Part shown: positions 52,042 through 62,182 of the stretch, one piece after another | Layout: every line of letters begins with the position of its first letter | How positions within the stretch are numbered: position 1 is the stretch's first letter | Source: Rhodospirillaceae bacterium | Lineage (GTDB): Bacteria; Pseudomonadota; Alphaproteobacteria; Bin65 | Direction of reading: 5' to 3' | Assembly: GCA_011523655.1 (NCBI GenBank) | Contig: WTGH01000040.1 | Coordinates: 1 to 64,000 of the forward strand | DNA length: 64,000 bases | Translations under genes and position numbers: made by a program | Notes under the pieces: generated by a model | The model's input: only the letters and a program-made list of their open reading frames with translations | Told to the model about the DNA's origin: nothing | Database searches by the model: none

Positions 52042-52617
52042 CTACGGCCAGAGCGCGTCGAGCGGGAAGGTGATCGCCTCGAAGGGCGGAATCGAGACCG
52101 GGTCGTCGTTGCGCGCCGTGGCGATCAGGACCCATTCGCCGTCGCGCAGTTCGAAGGCTTCGAGATCGCGCGCCACCGGGTCGATAAACCAGAGGTGGGC
52201 GACGCCCTCGCGGGCATAGACCGGGCGCTTGCCGTGGCGGTCGAGATCGCGGGTCGAGGGCGAAAGCACCTCGCAGACCCAGTTCGGCGCAAGGGTGAAG
52301 AAGGCCGTATCGGGAAAGTCCGGCATCCGCTCGCGCCGCCAGCCGGCGACGTCGGGCACCAGGATGTCCTCGCCGAGGTGCAACTCCGGCTCGTCGATGA
52401 TCCACCAGCCGCCGGGGCCGCCACGGCCTTTCTGGAAGGGGCTTCCGAGTTCCACACCGAGGGACGACGACGCGAGAGCATGCGGCGGGGCCGGCCGCGG
52501 ATGGGTGTAAAGCGCACCTTCGACGACCTCGGCAACCATATGCGCCGGCGCGTCGATCACGTCCTGGTAGGTCGCGCGTCGTCGGGGTCGTTTGAGAGCG
52601 GCCTGGGAAGGGGCCAT
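52042..52617 (-). CDS. Uma2-family restriction-endonuclease-like protein (DUF820)
   Basis: 191 residues with a PD-(D/E)XK nuclease fold: ILVPDVAGWRRER (Asp), FFTLAPNWVCEVLSPSTRDLDRHGKRPVYAREGVAHLWFIDP (Glu, then Lys). This is the usual Uma2 pattern (D...E...K). Uma2-type genes occur in many bacteria, often near mobile DNA. Start ATG at 52617. It lies 112 bp downstream of the metF 3' end on the same strand and 111 bp upstream of the MNT gene. Confidence 0.9.
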   Translation of the reverse strand: MAPSQAALKRPRRRATYQDVIDAPAHMVAEVVEGALYTHPRPAPPHALASSSLGVELGSPFQKGRGGPGGWWIIDEPELHLGEDILVPDVAGWRRERMPDFPDTAFFTLAPNWVCEVLSPSTRDLDRHGKRPVYAREGVAHLWFIDPVARDLEAFELRDGEWVLIATARNDDPVSIPPFEAITFPLDALWP

Positions 52618-52704
52618 GTCGGATAGCTCCCGATGGCGGTGCGCCGACTATACCATGGAGGAAGCCGGCGCTGTAGGGCGCTGGACGTCGGCGCCGCGCG
52701 CGGC

Positions 52705-53673
52705 TCAGGCAGAAAACGCCGGGCGGCCCTCCAGCACGCCGCTCCTTTCGATGACCTCGGCCATCGCGGCCTCCTGGCGCGGCGCCATCAGGTGGACGCC
52801 GCGCACGCCCGGAACCTCCCGCAGTTGCTGGATCAACTCGGCGCAGATCTTTTTGCCTTCCGCCCGCTCGTCGTCCGCGCCTTCGAGCCGCTTCAGGATC
52901 GCGTCGGGAATGGAAACGCCGAACAGGTTCTCGTCCATCCATTTCGCCTGGCGCAGCGAGGCGAGCGGCCCGATACCGACCAGGAAGGCCAGCTTTTCGG
53001 TAATGCCGAAATCGGCGAGCCGCGTGAAATAGGTTTTCGCCGTCTCCAGGTCGAAACAGTATTGGGTCTGGGCGAAATCGGCGCCGGCGTCGATTTTCGC
53101 GCGCAGGCTCTTCGGCTCCCAGCCGGGTTTCGGCACCATCGGCGCGTCGGCGCAGCCGATGAACAGCCGGGGCGGCCCCTTGATCTCGCGGCCGGCGTTC
53201 AGCACCCCGTCGTCGCGCATCCGGCGGGCAAGCCGCATCAGGCCGGCCGAATCGAGATCGAACACCGGGCTGGCGTCCGGCTCCTCGCCCTTCTTCGGGT
53301 CGTCGCCGGTCAGGCACAGGATGTTGGGAATGCCGAGCGCCCCGGCGCCCAGAATGTCGCCCTGCAGGGCGATCAGGTTGCGGTCGCGCACGGTGAACTG
53401 CAGCACCGGCTGGATGCCCTGCCGCATCATTGCGCCGGCCAGGACCAGGCTGGAGACATGGGCCTTCGCCGTCGCGCCGTCGGTGACGTTGACCGCGTCG
53501 GCGACGCCTTTCAGCGGCGCCACCCGCTCGAGCAGGGGCGCCAGGTCGGTTGTCGCGGTCGGCGAGGTCTCGCAGGTCACGGCGAAGCCGCCGGCGGCCA
53601 GCACCCGTTCCAGTTTGCCGCCGGATTTCAGTCCGTTCGCCGATACCGGTCCGTTCATCGTCTTTTCCGCCAT
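52705..53673 (-). CDS. metF: Methylenetetrahydrofolate reductase family protein
   Basis: 322-residue FAD barrel that reduces methylene-THF to methyl-THF, the methyl donor for MetH. Motifs: FAVTCETSPTATTDLAPLLERV (catalytic Glu region), ADAVNVTDGATAKAHVSS, NILCLTGDDPKKG, AQTQYCFDLETAKTYFTRLADFG and FLVGIGPLASLRQAKWMDENL. The ATG at 53673 (MAEKTMNG) is chosen; the ATG 15 bp downstream has a better ribosome site (GGAAAA). It is 43 kb from metH, and divergent from a large SAM-dependent methyltransferase gene. Confidence 0.92.
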   Translation of the reverse strand: MAEKTMNGPVSANGLKSGGKLERVLAAGGFAVTCETSPTATTDLAPLLERVAPLKGVADAVNVTDGATAKAHVSSLVLAGAMMRQGIQPVLQFTVRDRNLIALQGDILGAGALGIPNILCLTGDDPKKGEEPDASPVFDLDSAGLMRLARRMRDDGVLNAGREIKGPPRLFIGCADAPMVPKPGWEPKSLRAKIDAGADFAQTQYCFDLETAKTYFTRLADFGITEKLAFLVGIGPLASLRQAKWMDENLFGVSIPDAILKRLEGADDERAEGKKICAELIQQLREVPGVRGVHLMAPRQEAAMAEVIERSGVLEGRPAFSA

Positions 53674-53792
53674 ACCTGATATTCGCCGCCTGCGGCCCGG
53701 CCGCCCTTGCCGCCGCCCGCGGTTATCGGCCATACAGCAGGATGCCCTGCGGCGGCAATCCGCCGGGGACGGGAGCGGGTGACGAGGCGAAA

Positions 53793-54971
53793 ATGGCGCA
53801 GGCGGCAAAAATGGCGGTCACGGTCGATCCCGAACCGGAGCGCGCGGGCGAGAAACACGCCTTCCGCTTCTTCGACAACCGCGAGAAATACCTGATGTTC
53901 GTCACGACCTGCTCGGAGAAGTGGGAAGTGGCGCAGCGGGTCGGCCGGGAAATCCCGTTCCTGAAGCCGACGCCGCCGGCGCTCAACCTGTTCGACGCCG
54001 GTGTCGGCGACGGCACCGTGCTGACCCGGGTGATGCGCAACCTGCACCGGCAGTTTCCCGCCATACCCTTCTGCGTCGTCGGCAAGGAAATCAGCATGGA
54101 GGATGTGCGGCTGACCCTGGAAAAACTGCCGGACCGTTTCCAGGAGCACCCTCAACTCGTCGTCGTCATCACCAATCTCTACTACGCCGAATCGCCCTGG
54201 CTGCGCGTCAACCGGCCGGAGACCAAACCGGCGGTCAAGCGCTGGAACATCGCGCTGGAGGGCAGCACGGCGCACGAATTCGACGAGCAGGTCCGCAATC
54301 TGGGCCCGGTCCTGGCCGAAGGCTGGCAGACGAAAACGAGCGAGAAAACCGGCAACCCGCTCTATGTCCAGCCGTCGATCCTGGTGCTCTACCGCAAGGA
54401 CCGGGCCTTCGCCCTCGATGGCGTGATCCCGCCGCCGGGCGGCGCGCCGGCCGGCTACGATCTGGTGATCGCCTCGCAGCCCTACCGGGCCCGGCTCAGC
54501 GCCGAAATCAAGGTGCGCAACGTGCTGGGGCCGCTGGCCCGCGCCCTGTCGCCGGGCGGGCGGATGATCGTCATCCAGTCGACCGGAAAGGATCCGGGCA
54601 TGGAACTGATCAACGCCGTGTGGGAGGAGGAATTCCCCTTCGTCACCCCGCGCCGCGACTTGATCGCGGCGATGAAAGAGGCGCTGGACCGGAGCCACAA
54701 CGACCTGAACTACGACGCGCTGCGCGACGACGAATCGTCGTTCCGCTACGAGCTGCACGCCCTGCCCGACGAAATCGGCGAGAGCATCGGCACCTCGACC
54801 CTTCTGGCGGCGTGGAACGCAGCAACCTACGTCGCGCAGATCGAGGACGACCGCATGGTCGACGTGCTGCGCGACGGCGACTATCTGGAGGCGGCCCGCG
54901 ACGTGCTGAAGCGGTATGGCGGCCTGTGGTTCGAGGACGAGAGCTTCCTTGTGACCCGCGGCTTCGCCTGA
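53793..54971 (+). CDS. SAM-dependent methyltransferase (class I fold), divergent from metF
   Basis: 392 residues. The class I motif I is LNLFDAGVGDGTVLTRVMR; other stretches (LVVVITNLYYAESPW, GYDLVIASQPYRARLSAEIKVRNVLGPLARALSPGGRMIVIQSTGKDPGMELI) fit the SAM fold, with a large insertion. The ATG at 53793 follows GACGAGGCGAAA. A methyltransferase paired with metF suggests a one-carbon role, such as methylation using or making methyl-THF, but the substrate is unknown. It is upstream of the ornithine-cyclodeaminase-like operon by 30 bp and may be co-transcribed with it. Confidence 0.85.
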   Translation: MAQAAKMAVTVDPEPERAGEKHAFRFFDNREKYLMFVTTCSEKWEVAQRVGREIPFLKPTPPALNLFDAGVGDGTVLTRVMRNLHRQFPAIPFCVVGKEISMEDVRLTLEKLPDRFQEHPQLVVVITNLYYAESPWLRVNRPETKPAVKRWNIALEGSTAHEFDEQVRNLGPVLAEGWQTKTSEKTGNPLYVQPSILVLYRKDRAFALDGVIPPPGGAPAGYDLVIASQPYRARLSAEIKVRNVLGPLARALSPGGRMIVIQSTGKDPGMELINAVWEEEFPFVTPRRDLIAAMKEALDRSHNDLNYDALRDDESSFRYELHALPDEIGESIGTSTLLAAWNAATYVAQIEDDRMVDVLRDGDYLEAARDVLKRYGGLWFEDESFLVTRGFA

Positions 54972-55001
54972 GACCGGGTGCGCAGAGCGGGGGACTCTGC
55001 C

Positions 55002-55967
55002 ATGGGCTTCGAGCGCCTGCCCTTTATCGGCGAAGCGGAGATTGCCGCGGTCCTGCGCTGGCCGGACCTGGTCGACGCCATCGAAGCGGCGATGACCGCC
55101 TTCTCGGCCGGCCGGGTCGTCCAGCCGGTGCGCCAGATGCTCCGGGTGCCGGGCGCGGCTGCGTTCATGGGGGCGATGCCGGCGATCGGCTCCGGAATTG
55201 GCGGGGCGGCCGAAGCGGCGATGGGCGTAAAGGTCGTCACCCTGTTCCAGGGCAACGCCGGCACGGACGTTCCGACCCACCAGGCCGTCATCCTGCTGTT
55301 CGACGTGTCGAACGGGTCGCCGCTCGCCGTGCTGGACGGCCGCCTGATCACCGAAATGCGCACCGCGGCCGGCACGGCGGCCATCGTGCGCAAGCTGACC
55401 TCCGGGAGCCCGAAGACTGCCGCCATTCTCGGCAACGGGGTCCAGGCGCGGGCCCATGCCGAGGCGCTCCGCGCGGTCCGGGAGATTGCCGGGCTGCGCC
55501 TGTGGGGACGCAACGAAGCCCGTGCCCGGCCGGTCGCCGAGGCGCTCGGTGCCGTCTTCCACACCGAAGCCGAGGCGGCGGTGCGCGATGCCGATATCGT
55601 CGTCTGCGCGACGTCGGCGACGAAGCCGGTGCTGAAGGGCGGCTGGGTCCGGGAGGGCGCGCTGGTCGCCTCGATCGGCTGGAACGGCCCCGACGGCCGG
55701 GAACTGGACGACGATGCGATGGCCCACACGGTGCTGGTCGAATCGCGCGACGCCGCGCGCGACCAGGCCGGCAATGTCCGCGGCTCGGGCTGCGCTATCT
55801 TCGCCGAGGTCGGCGAGGTCTACGCCGGAACGAAAATTGTGCCGGAAGGGGCGACGGTCATTTACGATTCGGTCGGCATCGCGATCCAGGACATGGCGGC
55901 GGCCCGGCTGGCGTTCGAAATGGCCAACGACCGGGTCACCGCCGTCGCGCCGGGGACTTGCGCATGA
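55002..55967 (+). CDS. Ornithine cyclodeaminase/mu-crystallin family protein
   Basis: 321-residue NAD(P)-dependent protein. Family landmarks are LVDAIEAAMTAFSAGRVVQPVRQML, MGVKVVTLFQGNAG, AVLDGRLITEMRTAAGTAAIVRKL, TAAILGNGVQARAHAEALRAVREIAGLRLWGR (Rossmann GxGxQA) and GEVYAGTKIVPEGATVIYDSVGIAIQDMAAARL. Members include ornithine cyclodeaminases, ketimine reductases and alanine dehydrogenases, so the reaction is not fixed. The ATG at 55002 (MGFERLPF) is taken over an earlier reading. The stop overlaps the next gene by 4 bp (ATGA). Confidence 0.9.
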   Translation: MGFERLPFIGEAEIAAVLRWPDLVDAIEAAMTAFSAGRVVQPVRQMLRVPGAAAFMGAMPAIGSGIGGAAEAAMGVKVVTLFQGNAGTDVPTHQAVILLFDVSNGSPLAVLDGRLITEMRTAAGTAAIVRKLTSGSPKTAAILGNGVQARAHAEALRAVREIAGLRLWGRNEARARPVAEALGAVFHTEAEAAVRDADIVVCATSATKPVLKGGWVREGALVASIGWNGPDGRELDDDAMAHTVLVESRDAARDQAGNVRGSGCAIFAEVGEVYAGTKIVPEGATVIYDSVGIAIQDMAAARLAFEMANDRVTAVAPGTCA

Positions 55968-57553
55968 GCATCGCACCCCTCACCCTCGGGCGGGTTCTGA
56001 GCGCGCAGGCGCGGGTGCAGCCGGAGAAGCTGGCCGCGCGCGACCTCGAGCGCGCGATGACCTACCGGCAATGGAACATGCGCGCCTGCCGGCTCGCCAA
56101 TGCGCTGACCGGCCTCGGGCTCGCAAAGGGCGACCGGGTGGCGGTTCTCGCCTACAACCGCGTCGAATGGGCGGAAATTTACGCGGCCGCCGCGAAATCC
56201 GGTCTGGTCGCCGTGCCGATCAACTTCCGCCTGACCGGCCCGGAAGCGCGCTACATAATCGAAGACAGCGGCGCTTCGGCGCTGATCGTCGAAGACGTGC
56301 TGATCCCGGTCGCCGAAAACGTTCGCGACACGCTCGCCCTGGCGGAGGACCGCTTCATCGCGATCGGCCCGTCCGCCGGGTCTGCCGGATGGCGCGACTA
56401 TGAGGGCCTGCTGGCTGCGGGCGCGGACAGCGAGCCCGATGCCACCGTCCTGCCCGACGATCCCTGGTGCATCATGTATACCTCGGGCACGACGGGAAAT
56501 CCCAAGGGCGCGATTCGCGGCCACCGCGGCATGGCGATGCTGGCCCTGATGACCCAGGTCGAAATGGGCCTGCACCGCGGCGACGACGGACTGCTCGTCA
56601 TGCCGATGTGCCACGCCAATTCGCTCAACTTCCTCACCGCGTTCATCTATTGCAACGCCACGGTCACGATCTTTTCGCGCAGGAGCTTCGATCCGGCGCT
56701 GTGCCTGCACACCTTCGCGCGGACCGGGGCCACCTTCACCTCGCTGGTGCCGACCCACTACACCATGCTGCTCGACGTTCCAGCATCCGAACGCGCCGCC
56801 GACGGCTTCGAGCTTGTTGCGAAACTGCTGGTCTCCTCCGCCCCGGCGCGCGCCGACACCAAGCGCGCGGTCATGGAAATGTTCCCGAAGGCCGGCCTCT
56901 TCGAACTCTACGGTTCGACAGAGGCCGGGTGGGTCACCATGCTCCATCCGCACGAGCAGTTCGAGAAGCTCGGCACCGTGGGGCGCGAAGTGATCGGTTC
57001 GGCGCCGGTCAGGCTGCTCGACGACGACGGCCGCGAGGTGCCGGACGGCGAGCCCGGCGAACTCTTCTCGTGCGGGCCCTACGCCTTCGACGGCTACTGG
57101 AACCTGCCCGACAAGACCGCCGAGGCGTTCCGCGGCGACTATCTCACGGTCGGAGACGTCGCGCTGCGCGGCGCGGACGGCTACATCCGCGTGATCGACC
57201 GCAAGAAGAACCTGATCATCTCGGGCGGCGAGAACATCTATCCGACCGAGGTCGAAGCCGTTCTGGGGCGCCATCCGGCGGTCCGCGACGTGGCCGTGGT
57301 CGGCCGGCCGGACCCGAAATGGGGCGAGAGCGTCCAGGCCGCCGTCGTGCGGCAGCCCGGTCACGATATCGGCGAGGCCGAACTGGTCGCCTGGGCGAAG
57401 GAGCGCCTCGCCGGCTACAAGCGGCCGCGCGAGATCGTCTTTCTCACCCAGGAGGAGATGCCGCGCAACGCGACGGGAAAGATCCTGCACCGGACGCTGC
57501 GCGAACTGCTTGCCGCGCGGTCCGGGACGCCGCCGGACGGACGGGCCGCCTGA
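55964..57553 (+). CDS. AMP-dependent acyl-CoA synthetase/ligase
   Basis: 529-residue class I adenylate-forming ligase with [21 protein letters not shown] (P-loop), [52 protein letters not shown], and the catalytic Lys in [16 protein letters not shown]. The layout ([22 protein letters not shown] at the start) resembles long-chain or aryl acyl-CoA ligases. The start ATG at 55964 overlaps the cyclodeaminase-like gene stop. The ThDP enzyme follows 34 bp downstream, so the three genes probably work in one pathway (activation of a carboxylic acid, then C-C bond chemistry by the ThDP enzyme); this is inferred. Confidence 0.93.
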   Translation: MSIAPLTLGRVLSAQARVQPEKLAARDLERAMTYRQWNMRACRLANALTGLGLAKGDRVAVLAYNRVEWAEIYAAAAKSGLVAVPINFRLTGPEARYIIEDSGASALIVEDVLIPVAENVRDTLALAEDRFIAIGPSAGSAGWRDYEGLLAAGADSEPDATVLPDDPWCIMYTSGTTGNPKGAIRGHRGMAMLALMTQVEMGLHRGDDGLLVMPMCHANSLNFLTAFIYCNATVTIFSRRSFDPALCLHTFARTGATFTSLVPTHYTMLLDVPASERAADGFELVAKLLVSSAPARADTKRAVMEMFPKAGLFELYGSTEAGWVTMLHPHEQFEKLGTVGREVIGSAPVRLLDDDGREVPDGEPGELFSCGPYAFDGYWNLPDKTAEAFRGDYLTVGDVALRGADGYIRVIDRKKNLIISGGENIYPTEVEAVLGRHPAVRDVAVVGRPDPKWGESVQAAVVRQPGHDIGEAELVAWAKERLAGYKRPREIVFLTQEEMPRNATGKILHRTLRELLAARSGTPPDGRAA

Positions 57554-57587
57554 CTCCGCCCCGGTAAACCGCAAACGGAGAGCGCCG

Positions 57588-59342
57588 ATGACCACCGCTG
57601 CGGCAGACGGCCCCGAACGCCGGGACTCCAACCGCGACGAGACCAGCGTCGCCGCCTGGATTGCCCGCGCCCTGAAAGCGCGCGGCGTGGACCGCGTGTT
57701 CGGATTGCAGGGCGGCCACATCCAGCCGATCTGGGATCGCGTGGCTCAGGCCGGCATCCGCATCGTCGACGTGCGCGACGAGCGGGCCGCGATGCACATG
57801 GCCCATGCCCACGCCGAGCTTACCGGAAGCCTCGGGGTGGCGATGGCGACGGCAGGGCCGGGCGTCACCAACACGGTCACGGCGGTCGCCAACGCCGCGC
57901 TCGCCCGCGTGCCGGTGCTGCTGATCGGCGGCTGCGCGCCGCGGGTGCAGGACAATATGGGCCCGCTGCAGGGCGTTCCGCAGACCGACATCATGCGCCC
58001 GATCACCCGCTATGCCCGCACGGCGCGGATCGCCGAACACGCCCTGCGCGAACTGGACGAGGCCATCGCGTGCGCGGCCGGGGACACGGGCGAACCCGGC
58101 CCGGCCTATATCGAGATCCCGACCGACGTGCTGCGCCGGCCGGTTGCCCGGAATCTCGTCCTTGACGAGTGGCTCGAACCGGCGCCGCCGCGCCGCCTGC
58201 CGCCCGATCCCGCCCGCGTTGCCGAGGCCGCGGCCGCGATCCGGGCCGCCCGCCGGCCGCTGGCGATTTCCGGCCGCGGCGCCCGGGGCGCGGGGGACGC
58301 GGTGTTGCGCTTCCTCGATGCCGCCGATGCGCTCTATCTCGATACCCAGGAGAGCCGCGGCCTCGCCCCGGCGGACCATCCCTCCGCCGTCGGATCGATG
58401 CGCGGGGCGGCGATGGCCGGGGCGGACCTGGTGATCACGCTGGGGCGCAAGCTCGACTACCAGCTCGGCTTCGGCTCGCCGGCGGTGTTCCCGGAGGCCC
58501 GGTTCGTGCGGATCGCGGACAACGGCGCCGAACTAATCGATAACCGCCGCGGCGCGCCGGAGATGCTTGCCGATGTCGGGCTCGCCCTCGACGCCATTAC
58601 CGAGGCGCTCGGCAACGATGCCGGCGCGCGCGACAGCGAATGGCTGGACGGCCTGCGCGGCAAGCACCGCGCGCGCGTCGCCCGCAGCGCCGGATCGGCG
58701 GCGCCGGCGCGTGGCGCCGACGGCAAGATCCATCCGATGGCGATCTTCGACGCGATCCGCGAGACCGCCGATCCGGACCATATCGCCATCGCCGACGGCG
58801 GCGACCTGCTGAGCTTCGCGCGTATCGGCCTCGACTCGCGCACCTATCTGGACGCCGGCATCTTCGGCTGTCTGGGAGTCGGGGTGCCGTTCGCGGTTGC
58901 CGCGGCCCTCGCCTTTCCCGAGAGGCAGGTGATTTCGGTCAACGGGGACGGCGCTTTCGGCATCAACGCGATGGAGATCGACACCGCCGTGCGCCACGGC
59001 GCGAAGGCCGTTTTCATCGTCTCCAACAACGCCGCCTGGAACATCGAGCGCCACGACCAGGATATCAATTACGGCGGCCGGATCGTCGGCACCCTGCTCG
59101 AACACTGCGACTACGCCGCCCTGGGCCGCGCACTCGGCGCCCACGGCGAGCGGGTCGAGGACCCGGCCGACCTGGCCGGCGCCATCGCCAGGGCCATCGA
59201 TCAGGCGCCCGCTGTCGTCGATGTCGTCACTTCGCAGGACGCCGTGTCTTCCGACTCGAAGAAGGGCCTCGGCTTCGTGCCCGAATATCACGCCCTGACG
59301 GTGTGGGACGAAGCGGAGCGGAAGCGGCGCGGCGAAGCGTGA
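57588..59342 (+). CDS. Thiamine-diphosphate-dependent enzyme (acetolactate-synthase-like)
   Basis: 584-residue ThDP enzyme with the three usual domains. The N-terminal Pyr domain has [15 protein letters not shown] and [16 protein letters not shown], containing the catalytic Glu. The central domain has [17 protein letters not shown]. The C-terminal PP domain has the Mg-ThDP motif [38 protein letters not shown]. Relatives include acetolactate synthases, 2-hydroxyacyl-CoA lyases and decarboxylases. The ATG at 57588 has GGAGA upstream. It is the third gene after the cyclodeaminase-like and ligase genes, which favours a lyase or carboligase acting on a CoA thioester, but the substrate is unknown. 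Confidence 0.92.
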   Translation: MTTAAADGPERRDSNRDETSVAAWIARALKARGVDRVFGLQGGHIQPIWDRVAQAGIRIVDVRDERAAMHMAHAHAELTGSLGVAMATAGPGVTNTVTAVANAALARVPVLLIGGCAPRVQDNMGPLQGVPQTDIMRPITRYARTARIAEHALRELDEAIACAAGDTGEPGPAYIEIPTDVLRRPVARNLVLDEWLEPAPPRRLPPDPARVAEAAAAIRAARRPLAISGRGARGAGDAVLRFLDAADALYLDTQESRGLAPADHPSAVGSMRGAAMAGADLVITLGRKLDYQLGFGSPAVFPEARFVRIADNGAELIDNRRGAPEMLADVGLALDAITEALGNDAGARDSEWLDGLRGKHRARVARSAGSAAPARGADGKIHPMAIFDAIRETADPDHIAIADGGDLLSFARIGLDSRTYLDAGIFGCLGVGVPFAVAAALAFPERQVISVNGDGAFGINAMEIDTAVRHGAKAVFIVSNNAAWNIERHDQDINYGGRIVGTLLEHCDYAALGRALGAHGERVEDPADLAGAIARAIDQAPAVVDVVTSQDAVSSDSKKGLGFVPEYHALTVWDEAERKRRGEA

Positions 59343-59369
59343 AGCTTTCCCGGCGGATCTTCCGGCAAC

Positions 59370-61214
59370 TCATTGCAGTTCGGCCCGGTCCTTGAGGAAG
59401 AAGCGGCTGCGGTCGGTATCCGGTAGAGCCTCAAGAAGCCTGTGCGTCTCCCGATAGCCGGTCTCGATCAGCGGCAGACCCGCCCGGAAATCCGTCATTC
59501 CGATCGAACCCAGGTCGGGTCGGATCAGGAAATCGGCCTCGACCCGGTTCTTTTCGATTCGTTCGAACGCCCCGACCATGAGTGCCTTCAGAAGAGTGTC
59601 GCGAAAGTTCGGAAACCGATACCGGCGTCCCTTCAGCCTGAAGAACATGAGCAGACTATCCACGAATCCAAGGTTCGGGGGAAAGTCGTAGCTGGTCTCG
59701 TCCATGCTCGTGTCGGTCACGTCCACAGCGACTATGGCGCTCCCCGGAGGCAGGAGCCGGCGCATCACGTCAACCGGAAGGTTGTTCACCAGGCCCCCAT
59801 CGAAGTGCAACTCGCCTTCTTCGATGACGGGCGAAAGGATGCCGGGAATGGCCGCGCTGGAGCGGACGCTTCTCCACAGATTCCCCTGCCGCCAGATGGT
59901 TTCCTTGTTCCGGTTCAGGTTGCAGCTCACGCAGAAGAACGGGATTTGAAGGTCCTCGATGCGCCGATCGCCGAACGTGGCCACCAGGGTGTCCGTCGGG
60001 CGCTTGTCGTTGAAGATCGACACCTTGGGCATGGTGAAGTTGCGCAGCGCCATGTGGTCTGCGTTCGACATGGCGGCGTCGTGCACCATGCGGCGGTATT
60101 CGTCATAGACCGGGTTCTCGGCATAGCAGGCGGCGACGAAGGCCCCGCTACTGGCCCCTCCGATGGCGTCTATGGGAATTTGAGCCTCCTGCAGCGCGCG
60201 CATCGCGCCGAGATGAAACCAACCCCGGGCTCCGCCGCCCGACAGCACCACGCCCACCGCTTCGCCGCGGAAAAACCGGACTAACCGGTTGTAATCCGAC
60301 CGGTTGTCGAGCTCGACGTGATGGACGAGGTCGAAGGCGTCGTCCTCCAACCAGGGCCCGGCGCGCCTGGGGACACCGGGCCGCCGGACGAGCAGTAATT
60401 CCCGCCGCACATCGTAGGAGAAGACGCGCGGAAACCGCTCCTCCCATTGCCGGCGGCAGATTTCCGGGGAGGACTCTGCGTCCACCAGCCACACGACCGC
60501 ATCGAAGAAGCTCTCGTAGAAGAGTTCCAGACGGGGATCCGACACCTCCGCCTCGAAGACGAGGCAGGTCAGGTCCAGGCTCAAATACTCGATAAGGTCG
60601 AGGAAGAACGACGCATCGTCGCCGAACTGCGTCACGACGTCGTTCGAGGACACCAGCCAGGATCCCGTCACCGAAGAGAGCCCCTCCCCGAACCGCCCCA
60701 GGAACGCCTCGATCGTCGGAGTGCTCTCGGTTCGGACCAGCGCGATCTTCTTCAGCTGTTCATTCTTGGTGACGAACTTCTGGATGTTCTGCGTGTGGCG
60801 CCGAGCCTGAAGTCGGGCTAGGTCGAGCAGGGTGGAGGGATGCTGCCGATGGAGTACGGCGAAGTCGTCCTTGGACAGCCGGAACAGCTTGCTGTCGGTC
60901 AGCGCCTTGATGGTCAGGTTTCTCGGGTCGCTGGAAATGAGCCCGTTCTCGCCGACCGTCTCCGCGGGACCGATGACCGCGACGACAATTTCCTCGCGCC
61001 GCTCGTTTCTGGCGACAGCGACGAGTCGTCCCTGCAGCATGACATACAGAGCCACCGACGGGTCGCCTTCACGAAAGAGCACTTCCCCTTTCGCAAGGTT
61101 TTTCCAACTCATACGGGCTTCCCAGAGGGCGCGGCTCTCCTCGTCCAGAGAGGGGAACAGGTGACGCAGGCCTCTCCGGCCGACTTCCCGTAACGATTCT
61201 TCTTCCTGCGACAT
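59370..61214 (-). CDS. Cyclic-nucleotide-binding patatin-like phospholipase (NTE-like)
   Basis: 614 residues. Residues about 20-145 form a cNMP-binding domain (GEVLFREGDPSVALYVMLQGRLVAV, TVGENGLISSDPRNLTIKALTDSKLFRLSKDDF). A middle region follows (VSSNDVVTQFGDDASFF, VWLVDAE), then a patatin domain with oxyanion loop GVVLSGGGARGWFHLGAMRAL, nucleophile Ser in IGGASSGAFVAA and catalytic Asp in ELHFDGGLVNNLPVDVMRR. This is the bacterial NTE/YjjU-like arrangement for hydrolysing membrane lipids or lysophospholipids under cyclic-nucleotide control. It starts with ATG 61214 and ends 27 bp after the ThDP enzyme, with which it is convergent. Confidence 0.93.
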   Translation of the reverse strand: MSQEEESLREVGRRGLRHLFPSLDEESRALWEARMSWKNLAKGEVLFREGDPSVALYVMLQGRLVAVARNERREEIVVAVIGPAETVGENGLISSDPRNLTIKALTDSKLFRLSKDDFAVLHRQHPSTLLDLARLQARRHTQNIQKFVTKNEQLKKIALVRTESTPTIEAFLGRFGEGLSSVTGSWLVSSNDVVTQFGDDASFFLDLIEYLSLDLTCLVFEAEVSDPRLELFYESFFDAVVWLVDAESSPEICRRQWEERFPRVFSYDVRRELLLVRRPGVPRRAGPWLEDDAFDLVHHVELDNRSDYNRLVRFFRGEAVGVVLSGGGARGWFHLGAMRALQEAQIPIDAIGGASSGAFVAACYAENPVYDEYRRMVHDAAMSNADHMALRNFTMPKVSIFNDKRPTDTLVATFGDRRIEDLQIPFFCVSCNLNRNKETIWRQGNLWRSVRSSAAIPGILSPVIEEGELHFDGGLVNNLPVDVMRRLLPPGSAIVAVDVTDTSMDETSYDFPPNLGFVDSLLMFFRLKGRRYRFPNFRDTLLKALMVGAFERIEKNRVEADFLIRPDLGSIGMTDFRAGLPLIETGYRETHRLLEALPDTDRSRFFLKDRAELQ

Positions 61215-61454
61215 GCTTCACCCGTTGAGCTTCGAAGCCCGTACGGTCGAACACACGGTCGGCCTCGGTGCGTTGTACGGCTCCCCTGCGGCGGCACCGC
61301 GCAAATCGACCTGCCATTAGTCCGCGGCTATCTGGGATACCGGTACTTCAGGGTGAATACAGGATTTAGCCCCGGACGATCCAATCTTGCCAAGCGCCTA
61401 TTTTCTCCAGGTTCCAACAAAAATTTGCCGCCCCGGATGGAACGGGCCGCACCG

Positions 61455-62156
61455 TCAAACCCCCAGATAACGGTGCTGCAGATCCTCGGCGGCGCGGAGT
61501 TCGGCGCTGTCGCCGGTCCAGACGACCTTGCCCTTCTCGATGATGTAGTGGCGGTCGGCCAGCCGGGTCAGCGCCTCGACATTCTTGTCGACCAGCAGGA
61601 TCGATTCGCCGTGCGCCTTCAGCATGTCGAGGGTGCGCCAGATGTCCTGGCGGATCAGCGGCGCCAGCCCTTCGGTCGCCTCGTCCAGGATCAGCAGCCT
61701 GGGGTTGGTCATCAGCGCCCGGCTGATCGCCACCATCTGCTGCTCGCCGCCGGAAAGCTGATTGCCCATGTTGCGGCGGCGCTCGGCAACCCCCGGAAAC
61801 AGGTCGAAGATCTTTTCCAGCGTCCAGGGATCATCGCTGCCGTGACGGTTCTCGTGGGTCGAGATCAGGTTCTCCTCGACCGTGAGATTGGGGAAGACCT
61901 GGCGGCCCTCCGGCACCAGGCCGAGGCCGGCCCGCGCCACCCGGTAGGGCAGCCAGTTGCGGATGTCCTCGCCGTCGAAGGCGATCGTGCCGCGCCGCGC
62001 CGGCGTGAGGCCCATGATCGAGCGGATCGTGGTCGTCTTGCCCATGCCGTTGCGGCCGAGCAGGGTGACGACCTCGCCGTCGTTGACCGAGAGGCCCATG
62101 CCGAACAGGACCTGGCTCTGGCCGTAAAAGGTTTCGACGCTTTCGAGGGTCAACAT
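61455..62156 (-). CDS. livF: ABC transporter ATP-binding protein (LivF type)
   Basis: 233-residue ATPase of a branched-chain amino acid or urea/amide type importer. Walker A is LLGRNGMGKTTTIRSIMGL, the family-specific GLGLVPEGRQVFPNLTVEENL follows, the signature is NQLSGGEQQMVAISRAL, Walker B is LLILDEATEGLAPL, and the switch is LLVDKNVEAL. The last is Lys rather than the usual His in the H-loop position (VDKN instead of VEHN), which may slow catalysis. Start ATG at 62156. It is the last gene of the visible livM-livG-livF operon. Confidence 0.94.
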   Translation of the reverse strand: MLTLESVETFYGQSQVLFGMGLSVNDGEVVTLLGRNGMGKTTTIRSIMGLTPARRGTIAFDGEDIRNWLPYRVARAGLGLVPEGRQVFPNLTVEENLISTHENRHGSDDPWTLEKIFDLFPGVAERRRNMGNQLSGGEQQMVAISRALMTNPRLLILDEATEGLAPLIRQDIWRTLDMLKAHGESILLVDKNVEALTRLADRHYIIEKGKVVWTGDSAELRAAEDLQHRYLGV

Positions 62157-62182
62157 CGCCCAGCCCCGTCAGTCCGAGCCCG

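Noticed and set aside
53655..55976. 773-residue minus-strand open frame
   Set aside because: Opposite to the methyltransferase and cyclodeaminase-like genes, Arg/Gly/Asp-rich and without any domain.
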